Shown here piece after piece: positions 57,163-64,000 of a stretch of 64,000 bases of DNA. A program made the position numbers and the translations under genes. Origin of the DNA: Methylocystis echinoides (GTDB lineage Bacteria > Pseudomonadota > Alphaproteobacteria > Rhizobiales > Beijerinckiaceae); contig NZ_BSEC01000001.1 of the NCBI RefSeq assembly GCF_027923385.1, positions 1,562,501-1,626,500 on the forward strand, written 5' to 3'. The notes beneath the pieces were generated by a model. That model was not told where the DNA came from. It searched no databases and saw only the letters and a program-made list of their open reading frames with translations. Each line of letters begins with the position of its first letter. The stretch's first letter is position 1.

Positions 57163-58842
57163 TCACATATTCGGATAGTTCGGCCCGCCGCCGCCTTCCG
57201 GCGGAACCCAGGTGATGTTTTGCGCCGGGTCCTTGATGTCGCAGGTTTTGCAGTGGACGCAATTCTGCGCGTTGATGACGAAGCGCGGGTCCTTCTTCGC
57301 CTCCTCGTCGCCATAGACGACTTCATAGACGCCCGCCGGGCAGTAGAGCCGCGCGGGTTCGCCATAGATCGGCAGGTTCTGTGAAATCGGGACCGACGGG
57401 TCTGTCAGTCGCAGATGCACCGGCTGGTCTTCCTCATGGTTCGTGTTGGAGACGAACACGGAGGACAGCTTGTCGAAAGCCGGCTTCTGCGTGAGCTTCT
57501 GATAGACGATCGGCGTCACTTCCGAGAGCGGCTTGAGGCAGGCGTGATCCGGCTTGCCGTGCGACTGCGTGCCGAAGAAGGAGAAGCCGAACAGCGAATT
57601 GGTCCACATGTCGAGGCCGCCGAGCGCGGCGCCGAGATAGGTGCCGTATTTCGACCACAGCGGCTTGACGTTGCGCACCGGCTTCAGATCGCGGCCGATG
57701 TCGGAGGCGCGCCAGGCGGAGTCATAAGCCGTCAGCTCGTCATATTCGCGGCCATCGGCGATGGCGGCGGCGACTTGCTCGGCGGCGAGGATGCCCGAGA
57801 GCACGGCGTTGTGCGAACCCTTGATGCGCGGGACATTCATGAAGCCGGCGCCGCAGCCGAGCAGCGCGCCGCCGGGGAACACCAGCTTCGGCACGCTTTG
57901 CCAGCCGCCTTCGGTGAGCGCGCGCGCGCCATAGGCGAGACGTTCGCCGCCTTCCAGCGTCGGCGCGATCATCGGATGGCACTTGAAGCGCTGGAACTCG
58001 TCGAAGGGCGAGAGCGTCGGATTCGAATAGTTCAGATGGACGACGAAGCCGATCGACACGAGACCGTCCTCGAAGTGATAGAGGAAGGAGCCGCCGCCGG
58101 TGTCGGTCTGCAACGGCCAGCCGAAAGAGTGCTGCACCAGACCGGGCTTGTGCTTCTCCTTCGGAATCCGCCACAGCTCCTTGAAGCCGATGCCGAACTT
58201 CTGCACGTCGCTGTTCTTCGCGAGATCATATTTCGCGATGAGCTGCTTGGAGAGCGAGCCGCGCGCGCCTTCGGCGAAGAGCGTGTATTTGCCGCGCAGC
58301 TCCATGCCGCGGGTAAAGCTGTCTTTCGGATGGCCCTCGCGGTCGACGCCCATGTCGCCGGTGGCGACGCCGCGCACCTCGCCCTTGTCGCCGTAGAGAA
58401 TTTCGGCGCCGGCGAAGCCCGGATAGATTTCGACGCCGAGCCCCTCCGCCTCGGCGGCGAGGAAGCGCACGACATTGGCCAGCGAGCCAATGAAGTTGCC
58501 GTGATTGTTCATCAGCTTCGGCATCAGCGCATTGGGCAGGCGGACGCCGCCCGTTTCGTTCAGCAGGTAGAACTGGTCGTCGTGGACCTGCGTCTTCAGC
58601 GGCGCCTCGTCGCGCGTACGCCAGTCGGGGATCAGGCGGTCGAGACCGATGGGGTCGATCACGGCGCCGGAGAGAATATGCGCGCCGGGCTCGGAGCCTT
58701 TCTCGATGACGACGACGGAAAGGTCGGGCGCGACCTGTTTGAGGCGAATCGCGGCGGCGAGGCCGGCCGGGCCGGCGCCGACGATCACCACGTCGTAATC
58801 CATACCTTCGCGCTCGGGCAATTCCGTAATCTCTTCAGACAT
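57163..58842 (-). CDS. Electron transfer flavoprotein-ubiquinone oxidoreductase
   Basis: A 559-residue membrane-associated ETF-QO that passes electrons from ETF (acyl-CoA, dimethylglycine or other dehydrogenases) to ubiquinone. The FAD motif DVVIVGAGPAGLAAA is near residue 17, and the C-terminal ferredoxin-like domain has CVHCKTC plus an earlier Cys for the [4Fe-4S] cluster. ATG at 58842 (MSEEITELPE) is the family-like start; the frame extends to 58947 without similarity. ETF alpha and beta genes are not in the window. Divergent from the hlyD gene. Confidence 0.95.
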   Translation of the reverse strand: MSEEITELPEREGMDYDVVIVGAGPAGLAAAIRLKQVAPDLSVVVIEKGSEPGAHILSGAVIDPIGLDRLIPDWRTRDEAPLKTQVHDDQFYLLNETGGVRLPNALMPKLMNNHGNFIGSLANVVRFLAAEAEGLGVEIYPGFAGAEILYGDKGEVRGVATGDMGVDREGHPKDSFTRGMELRGKYTLFAEGARGSLSKQLIAKYDLAKNSDVQKFGIGFKELWRIPKEKHKPGLVQHSFGWPLQTDTGGGSFLYHFEDGLVSIGFVVHLNYSNPTLSPFDEFQRFKCHPMIAPTLEGGERLAYGARALTEGGWQSVPKLVFPGGALLGCGAGFMNVPRIKGSHNAVLSGILAAEQVAAAIADGREYDELTAYDSAWRASDIGRDLKPVRNVKPLWSKYGTYLGAALGGLDMWTNSLFGFSFFGTQSHGKPDHACLKPLSEVTPIVYQKLTQKPAFDKLSSVFVSNTNHEEDQPVHLRLTDPSVPISQNLPIYGEPARLYCPAGVYEVVYGDEEAKKDPRFVINAQNCVHCKTCDIKDPAQNITWVPPEGGGGPNYPNM

Positions 58843-58974
58843 TTCCGATCCCTTTTCGGGTCCCTTTTCGCAACACGGGCGGCGCACTGTAGCCTTTTTG
58901 CAGCCGCCGCGCCAAAAAGAGATTGCGCCCGTCGATTCGAGGGGCATCTCTCCCGGGAGAGGAGGCGGCGAAGG

Positions 58975-59961
58975 ATGCGACGCGTGGCCGCGCTGGCGGC
59001 GATCCTTCTCGCGCTGGGCGGCTTTCTCGCCTGGCGGATGACCCGCGACACGGGCGCGGACAGCCAGCCCTTCCTCGGCTATGTGGAGGGCGAAGTCCTT
59101 TACATCGGCCCCAACGAAAGCGAGCGGCTCGCGAGCCTCTCCGTTGCGGCGGGGTCGGTCGTGAAGCCCGGCGCTCCGCTCTTCGCCATGTCCACGACGC
59201 TGCTCGACCGCAGCCGCTCCGAAGCGGCGGCGCGCATCGGCCAGCTCGAGGCGCAGCTCGCCAATCTCCGCGCGGCGACGAGCCGGCCCGAGCAGGTCTC
59301 CGTCCTGCAGGCGGGGCTGGAACGCGCCGAGGCGGCGCTGAAGCTCTCCCAGAACGACTACGACCGGCAGCGCCGGCTGTTCGCCACGGGAAATGTCGCA
59401 AAGGCGGCGCTCGATCGCGCCGAAATGGCGCTGAAACGCGACGAGGCCACCGTGAAGGAAGCGCGCCGTCAGGTGAATGCGGCGCTGATCCCGGGACGCT
59501 CGCAGGAGATCAGCGCGGCGGAAGCGGCGATCCAGCAGGCGCGGGCGCAGCTCGAGGGAATCGACATTCGCATCGGCCGGCAGAAGGTGGCGTCGCCCGC
59601 GGCGGGCGTGGTGCAGGATGTGTTCTTCCGTCCTGGCGAGGTCGTCAATGCGGGCCAGCCGGTGGTGGCGCTTCTGCCGCCGGAGAATCGCAAGGTGCGC
59701 TTTTACGTGCAGGAGTCGCGTCTTTCCGGCGTGAGGGTTGGCGGGCGGGTGAAAGTCGGCTGCGACGGGTGTCCGGACGATCTCTTTGGCCGCATCTCCT
59801 TCGTCTCCAGCCGCCAGGAGTTCACGCCGCCGGTCATCTTCAGCGACGTCGAACGCGCCAAGCTCGTCTTCAAGGTGGAGGCGCGGCTCGAGGGACGGGC
59901 GCGGGAACTGCCGCTCGGCATGCCGGTTTCGGTGACGCCGATCGTGGAGGGGACGAAGTGA
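58975..59961 (+). CDS. HlyD-family periplasmic adaptor of an ABC exporter
   Basis: A 328-residue membrane fusion protein. It has an N-terminal signal anchor (VAALAAILLALGGFLAW), a lipoyl-like half (GEVLYIGPNESERLASLSVAAGSVVKPGAPLF, seen as ASLSVAAGSVVKPG), a long coiled-coil hairpin (about 80-200) and the second lipoyl half with KVASPAAGVVQDVFFRPGEVV (short motif SPAAGVVQDVF). It should bridge the ABC permease and an outer-membrane channel. ATG at 58975 has GGAGG upstream. The ATPase and permease follow on the same strand, with a repeat in the gap. Confidence 0.9.
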   Translation: MRRVAALAAILLALGGFLAWRMTRDTGADSQPFLGYVEGEVLYIGPNESERLASLSVAAGSVVKPGAPLFAMSTTLLDRSRSEAAARIGQLEAQLANLRAATSRPEQVSVLQAGLERAEAALKLSQNDYDRQRRLFATGNVAKAALDRAEMALKRDEATVKEARRQVNAALIPGRSQEISAAEAAIQQARAQLEGIDIRIGRQKVASPAAGVVQDVFFRPGEVVNAGQPVVALLPPENRKVRFYVQESRLSGVRVGGRVKVGCDGCPDDLFGRISFVSSRQEFTPPVIFSDVERAKLVFKVEARLEGRARELPLGMPVSVTPIVEGTK

Positions 59962-59991
59962 CGGTGGGTTTTGCCCGCGCGCCTCGTCTGG

Positions 59992-60127
59992 CGTGGATAG
60001 CCGGGACGAGCCCGGCTATGAGGGTTGAGACGGTGCTGATCCAGCCCCGTCATGCCCGCGCTTGTCGCGGGCATCCACGCGACGCGGCTGCGTCGTGGAT
60101 GGCCGGGACAGGCCCGGCCATGACGGC
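59992..60127. repeat. Palindromic repeats, family C, partial and full copies
   Basis: A partial module TGGATAGCCGGGACGAGCCCGGCTA (23-base core at 59995-60018) is followed by a fuller copy at 60045-60127 with GCCCGCG/CGCGGGC and ATGGCCGGG/CCCGGCCAT stems, as at 57045. It lies between the hlyD and ATPase genes of the exporter and is presumably transcribed. Confidence 0.8.
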
Positions 60128-60144
60128 GGAGAGGTGAGCGCTCA

Positions 60145-61083
60145 ATGCCTGAACCTGTCGCCGCCCCCGACATCGCCATCGAGGTGAAGGGCCTCACCAA
60201 ATCCTTCGGCGCACGCAAGGTCGTCGACAACCTCACCCTCAGCGTCCCGCGCGGGCGCATTCTCGGCTTTCTCGGGCCCAATGGCAGCGGCAAGACCACG
60301 ACCATCCGCATGCTGTGCGGCCTGCTCACGCCCGACAGCGGCGAGGGGCGCTGTCTGGGTTTCGACATCCGCACGCAGCAGGAGGAGATCAAGCGCCACG
60401 TCGGCTATATGACTCAGGGTTTCTCGCTCTATCGCGACCTGACCATCCGCGAAAATCTCGAATTCGTCGCGCGCATCTATGGCATCGACTCGCCGCGGGC
60501 GGCGGCGCAGGCGGCGCTGGAGCGGCTCGGTCTCGTCGCACGCGCCGGCCAGCTCGCGGGGGAACTGTCGGGCGGCTGGAAGCAGCGGCTCGCGCTCGGC
60601 GCCTGCGTCCTGCCCAATCCCGCGCTGCTGCTGCTCGACGAGCCCACCGCCGGCGTCGATCCGAAAGCGCGGCGCGATTTCTGGGATGAGATCCATCACC
60701 TCGCGACGCAGGGCCTCACCGTTCTGGTTTCCACTCATTACATGGACGAGGCCGAGCGCTGCCACGAGATCGCTTACATCCTCGACGGCAAGCTGCTCGT
60801 TTCCGGCGCGATCGACCGGATCATCGCAGATGCGGGGCTCTCCACCTGGGTCGTCACCGGCGAGGGGCTCGACGCATTGGCCGGGGAGCTGAAAGCGGCG
60901 CCCGGCGTCGACATGGTGGCGCGCTTCGGCGTCGCGCTGCATGTGGCGGGACGCGACGCGGACGCGATGGCGCGCGTCGTCGAACGCTACGCCGATCCGG
61001 CGCATCACTGGGCGCGGGACCGGGCGACTCTGGAGGATGTGTTCATCGAGTTGATGACCCGGAACCATCGGAGCGCCGCATGA
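60145..61083 (+). CDS. ABC exporter ATP-binding protein
   Basis: A 312-residue ABC ATPase of the ABC-2 type. Walker A GPNGSGKTT at residues 44-52, Q-loop in YMTQGFSLY near 89, signature LSGGWKQRLALG near 145, Walker B LLLLDEPTAGVDP near 166, and the H-loop His in STHYMDEAE near 197. The C-terminal 90 residues are a regulatory extension. AGAGGTGAG precedes the ATG. It overlaps the permease start by four bases (ATGA). Confidence 0.93.
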   Translation: MPEPVAAPDIAIEVKGLTKSFGARKVVDNLTLSVPRGRILGFLGPNGSGKTTTIRMLCGLLTPDSGEGRCLGFDIRTQQEEIKRHVGYMTQGFSLYRDLTIRENLEFVARIYGIDSPRAAAQAALERLGLVARAGQLAGELSGGWKQRLALGACVLPNPALLLLDEPTAGVDPKARRDFWDEIHHLATQGLTVLVSTHYMDEAERCHEIAYILDGKLLVSGAIDRIIADAGLSTWVVTGEGLDALAGELKAAPGVDMVARFGVALHVAGRDADAMARVVERYADPAHHWARDRATLEDVFIELMTRNHRSAA

Positions 61084-62258
61084 CCGACGCGCCGCGAGAC
61101 AGCGAAACGCGCCGGCGGCGCAGCGGGCTTGCGCTGGCGCTCAATCGCATCCTTGCAATGTTCGTGAAAGAGTTCATTCAGTTGCGGCGTGATCGTCCGA
61201 CCTTCGCGATGATCGTCGGCATCCCGCTGATGCAGCTCCTTCTGTTCGGCTACGCCATCAACACCGATCCCAGGCATTTGCCGACGGCGGTGCTCTCCAG
61301 CGACGACAGCGACATTGCGCGCGCCATGATCGGCGCGCTCCGGGCGACCGATTATTTCGACATCAAATATGTGGCGCATGGCGAGGAAGACGCCGACAGG
61401 CTGATCCTTTCCAACAGGGCGCAGTTCGTCATTCAGATTCCGCCGGATTTCACGCGGCGTCTGATACGCGGCGAGCGGCCCTCGCTGCTGCTCGTCGCCG
61501 ACGCCACCGATCCGACAGCCGCCTCTGTCGCCATCGCGGGCGCGGTGGGCGCGGCGCAGCAGGCGCTGGATCGCGAACTGACGGGGCCGCTCGCGCATCT
61601 CGCGCAAGGCCCGCCGCCCTTCGATCTCCTGGTGCAGCGCCGCTACAATCCGGCGGGCGAGGCGCGGCGCAACATCGTGCCCGGCCTGATCGGCACCATT
61701 CTGACGATGACCATGCTGATCTATACGGCGCTGTCGGTGACGCGCGAGCTCGAGCGTGGAACGATGGAGGCGCTGCTCGCCATGCCGGTGACGCCGACCG
61801 AGATCATGCTGGGCAAGATCACGCCCTATGTTCTCGTCGGCGCCGTGCAGATGGCGACGATCCTGCTCGTCGCGAGCCTTCTGTTTCGCGTGCCCATCGT
61901 CGGCTCCCTCGCCGTGCTCGGGCCGCTGACGCTCTTGTTCATCGTCGCCAATCTGTCGCTCGGCTACACGCTTTCGACCATCGCCGTGAATCAGCTTCAG
62001 GCGATCCAGATGACCTTCTTCATCTTCCTGCCGAGCATGCTGCTGTCGGGCTTTCTCTTCCCCTTCTACGGCATGCCGGTGTGGGCGCAATATATCGGCG
62101 AGGCCCTGCCGCTTACCCATTATCTGCGTATCGTGCGTTCCGTGATGCTCAAAGGGTCGGGCTTCGCGGATCTGGCGAGCGACGCGGGCGCGCTGGCTGT
62201 CTTCACGCTGGTGGCGATGTCGATCGCGGTGATGCGCTTCAGGCAGACGCTGGACTGA
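61080..62258 (+). CDS. ABC-2-type exporter permease
   Basis: A 392-residue permease: one N-terminal helix (about 40-62), a large extracytoplasmic domain (about 65-190) and five to six C-terminal helices, ending in the MPVWAQYIGEALPLTHYLRIVR loop (short motif LPLTHYLRI). The architecture matches YhhJ/YbhS-type permeases that work with a HlyD adaptor. Substrate is unknown; drug or metabolite efflux is inferred from the family only. Coupled to the ATPase by an ATGA overlap. Confidence 0.9.
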   Translation: MTDAPRDSETRRRRSGLALALNRILAMFVKEFIQLRRDRPTFAMIVGIPLMQLLLFGYAINTDPRHLPTAVLSSDDSDIARAMIGALRATDYFDIKYVAHGEEDADRLILSNRAQFVIQIPPDFTRRLIRGERPSLLLVADATDPTAASVAIAGAVGAAQQALDRELTGPLAHLAQGPPPFDLLVQRRYNPAGEARRNIVPGLIGTILTMTMLIYTALSVTRELERGTMEALLAMPVTPTEIMLGKITPYVLVGAVQMATILLVASLLFRVPIVGSLAVLGPLTLLFIVANLSLGYTLSTIAVNQLQAIQMTFFIFLPSMLLSGFLFPFYGMPVWAQYIGEALPLTHYLRIVRSVMLKGSGFADLASDAGALAVFTLVAMSIAVMRFRQTLD

Positions 62259-62329
62259 TTGCGCGCGGTCAGCCTGCCAAAAGTTTGGCCTGTTATCGGA
62301 GCGTTTCCGATCCGATGATGGGAGAGCCC

Positions 62330-63058
62330 ATGCAAAACGCGCCTTCCGCCGCCCCGGCCGCTCCCACTGTCATGGAGACGCTGCGGCTCCTGACTGAAGC
62401 GGAGATCAAGCGAACCTTTGGCCTCGGGGGCTTTCCCTGCGACGGCGCCAATCTCGACGCCGTGGCGCCGCTGGCCGCCGCGATCGACTCGGCGATGTTC
62501 GTTTCGCAGCACATGGCCGGCGCGGCCAAATTCGCCGATGGCGGCGCGCTGCTCGACGAAGCCATGCGCCGGCGCCGCGTCGAGGGGCTGATCCTCGAAT
62601 TCGGGGTCTTTTCCGGGCGCACGATCAATCGGCTGGCGGCGCAGACGGAACAGAAGATTTACGGCTTCGACAGTTTCGAGGGGCTGCCGGAAGACTGGCG
62701 GCCGGATGTCGGCAAGGGAAGCTTTCGCGCCGGTCTGCCGCCGGTCGCGGCGAATGTGGAACTGGTCGTCGGCTGGTTCGACCGGACGCTGCCGCCATTC
62801 CTCGCGGAAAACGCCGGGCCGGCGTCGCTCATCCACGTCGACTGCGATCTTTATTCGTCGACGCGAACCGTCTTCGACTGCTGCCGGGACCGAATCGGGC
62901 CGGGCACGATTCTCGTCTTTGACGAGTTCTTCAATTATGTCGGCTGGCGTCTCCACGAATATCGCGCCTTCATGGAATTCGCGGCGGAACTCGGCTGGGA
63001 ATACGAATATTTCGGCTATGTGCCTTCACATCAACAGGTTGCGGTTCAGATTCGGTAA
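62330..63058 (+). CDS. TylF/macrocin-O-methyltransferase-like class I SAM methyltransferase
   Basis: A 242-residue protein. The SAM-binding region is LILEFGVFSGRTINRLA near residue 88, followed by the acidic loop IYGFDSFEGLP. IHVDCDLYSSTRTV near 165 and DEFFNYVGW complete the TylF-type pattern. Such enzymes methylate sugar hydroxyls or other acceptors; the acceptor here is unknown. ATG at 62330 has GGGAGA four bases upstream; ATGs at 62315 and 62318 are alternatives. A 6-bp hairpin (ATCGGA/TCCGAT) precedes it. Confidence 0.8.
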   Translation: MQNAPSAAPAAPTVMETLRLLTEAEIKRTFGLGGFPCDGANLDAVAPLAAAIDSAMFVSQHMAGAAKFADGGALLDEAMRRRRVEGLILEFGVFSGRTINRLAAQTEQKIYGFDSFEGLPEDWRPDVGKGSFRAGLPPVAANVELVVGWFDRTLPPFLAENAGPASLIHVDCDLYSSTRTVFDCCRDRIGPGTILVFDEFFNYVGWRLHEYRAFMEFAAELGWEYEYFGYVPSHQQVAVQIR

Positions 63059-63066
63059 CCTGCGGG

Positions 63067-63103
63067 CGTCCGGCCGCGGCTCCGGCAGGGGCCGGGCCGG
63101 ACG
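63067..63103 (+). terminator. Hairpin after the methyltransferase gene
   Basis: Perfect 9-bp stem CGTCCGGCC/GGCCGGACG with a 19-base loop that is itself GC-rich. No T run follows (TTGACGTGG), so it may be a weak terminator or a stabilising structure. Confidence 0.4.
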
Positions 63104-63151
63104 TTGACGTGGCGCGCTTCCAGCCTAACATTGGAGGAAATGGAGGCAGTC

Positions 63152-63361
63152 ATGTCGCAACCCGACGCCGATCCGGTCACGCGCTTCAATGTTCTTCTCA
63201 AGATCGCCGCCGTGCTGGCGCTGCTGCTCGGCAGCTATAATCTGTGGTCCTTCTTCACCAGCAGCCGCTACCAGGCGCTCTGCGGCAAGTCCTATTGGGA
63301 TCTGAACAGCTCGCAGCTCGATTCCTGCCTCGAACAGAAGCGCAATCTGGAAGGCAAGTGA
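63152..63361 (+). CDS. Small membrane-anchored protein, 69 residues
   Basis: One N-terminal helix (about residues 14-32, LLKIAAVLALLLGSYNLW) and a short polar tail with two cysteines (ALCGKSYW, DSCLEQKRN) that may face the periplasm. ATG at 63152 has GGAGG five bases upstream; an ATG at 63140 has its box too close. Eleven bases before the next gene, so probably co-transcribed with it. No family recognised. Confidence 0.6.
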   Translation: MSQPDADPVTRFNVLLKIAAVLALLLGSYNLWSFFTSSRYQALCGKSYWDLNSSQLDSCLEQKRNLEGK

Positions 63362-63371
63362 GGGCGGCGCC

Positions 63372-63794
63372 ATGACGAAGCTTCTCGCGCTGCTCGCCCT
63401 CGCCGCGCTCACGACGCCCGTGCGCGCGGAGGAGATTCACCTCGACTGCGGACGCAGCAACCAGACCGCCATGGTCGATGTCGACACCGGCCGCCAGTTC
63501 CTGCAGATCATGTGGGGCGAGGGCGTCGCCGAGGAATACAAGGACGGCGATTCCTACATCTCCGGTCCCGACAAATTCGGCCGCAAGGAGAAGGTCGTTT
63601 ATGTGATGAGCGTCGACAGGAGCTTCATCACTTTCGGCACGGATCGGCTCTGCATGGAAGACGGCGCGAAAAAATGCGCCGAGCAGCATGTGCGCAATAC
63701 GCTCGACGTTGGCCGCGGCGAGATGAAATACAATAATGGCGATGAGGTCGCGGTGCTGGCGTGTCACCCGGCGCCGCCGGGCCGAAGATTCTAG
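63372..63794 (+). CDS. Secreted protein of unknown function, 140 residues
   Basis: A Sec signal peptide (MTKLLALLALAALTTPVRA) precedes a 121-residue mature domain with four cysteines (HLDCGRS, RLCMED, KKCAEQ, LACHPA), likely paired as disulfides in the periplasm. I recognise no domain. It follows the 69-residue membrane protein closely, and both have periplasmic cysteines, which hints at a joint envelope role but proves nothing. Confidence 0.65.
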   Translation: MTKLLALLALAALTTPVRAEEIHLDCGRSNQTAMVDVDTGRQFLQIMWGEGVAEEYKDGDSYISGPDKFGRKEKVVYVMSVDRSFITFGTDRLCMEDGAKKCAEQHVRNTLDVGRGEMKYNNGDEVAVLACHPAPPGRRF

Positions 63795-63803
63795 ATGCGC
63801 CCG

Positions 63804-64000
63804 TCAGAGCAGATATGTCAGACTCTGCAGCAGAAAGCCCGCAAACAGCAGCAGACCCGCATCGCGGTTCGAGCGGAAGAGTTTCAGCGCGACGGGCGTC
63901 GGCGTCGCTTCATGCGTCAGCGACGTCTGCCAGGCGAGATGCGCCGCATAGGCGCAGACGCCGAGCCATGCGAAAATTCCGCCGCCGGTCTGATAGACCG
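63804..64000 (-). CDS. ubiA: 4-hydroxybenzoate polyprenyltransferase, C-terminal end (runs off the window)
   Basis: The last 65 codons of a frame open to the right edge. The sequence AAHLAWQTSLTHEATPT, then LKLFRSNRDAGLLLFAGF and the final QSLTYLL matches the end of UbiA proteins, where a WQ pair and the FRSNR motif are conserved. UbiA attaches the polyprenyl tail to 4-hydroxybenzoate in ubiquinone synthesis, which fits an organism with complex I and ETF-QO. The catalytic aspartate motifs lie outside the window. Confidence 0.8.
   Translation of the reverse strand, partial: VYQTGGGIFAWLGVCAYAAHLAWQTSLTHEATPTPVALKLFRSNRDAGLLLFAGFLLQSLTYLL

Overview
The window is GC-rich, gene-dense bacterial DNA. 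AddAB recombination-nuclease genes, a 14-gene nuo operon, a stand-alone ATP12-type F1-ATPase chaperone, ETF-ubiquinone oxidoreductase, RNase J, a PHA-granule-type protein and abundant palindromic intergenic repeats all point to an alphaproteobacterium, most likely in the order Hyphomicrobiales (inference from gene content, no search run). No rRNA, tRNA or CRISPR array is visible.

Layout. 1-8.0 kb: addB (5' end outside the window) and addA, then a PerM/AI-2E-type membrane protein and a small secreted protein. 8.1-10.8 kb: rpsO-pnp on the minus strand, each followed by an intrinsic terminator. 11.0-13.0 kb: an orphan caspase-like protein whose codon use is less GC-biased than its neighbours. 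13.0-15.1 kb: a short LOV photoreceptor behind an SRPBCC-family gene, divergent from a fatty-acid-hydroxylase-type membrane enzyme. 15.1-19.7 kb: an SLC5-type symporter, an FMN-barrel protein, an RluA-family pseudouridine synthase and the ATP12 chaperone. 19.9-34.7 kb: nuoA to nuoN with two extra small reading frames and one repeat element inside the operon. 34.7-37.1 kb: birA and RNase J, overlapping. 37.4-39.0 kb: a 5-cytosine methyltransferase with Vsr.

39.5-42.9 kb holds translation factor EF-P with both of its lysylation enzymes (EpmA, EpmB), and a 65-residue membrane peptide gene between them. 42.9-48.0 kb: a large MscS channel, an unknown protein, a PHA-system protein and a DUF3300 protein with a glycine-rich tail. 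48.2-49.7 kb: an IS1182-type insertion sequence that landed exactly on the glnA terminator and duplicated it. 49.8-51.7 kb: glnB-glnA. 51.8-57.0 kb: a sulfurtransferase, small Cys-rich and secreted proteins, a 37-residue membrane peptide gene with its own strong RBS and terminator, a LuxR-type regulator lacking the phospho-acceptor Asp, and an ElyC-type protein. 57.2-64.0 kb: ETF-QO, a three-gene ABC exporter (HlyD, ATPase, permease), a TylF-like methyltransferase, two small envelope proteins and the 3' end of ubiA.

Most of the window is conserved housekeeping: DNA repair, complex I, nitrogen assimilation, RNA decay and EF-P modification. The parts that deserve a second look are the caspase-like protein and its duplicated helical tail, the LOV/SRPBCC pair, the 37-residue peptide gene, the pseudo-receiver LuxR protein and the terminator-duplicating insertion sequence.
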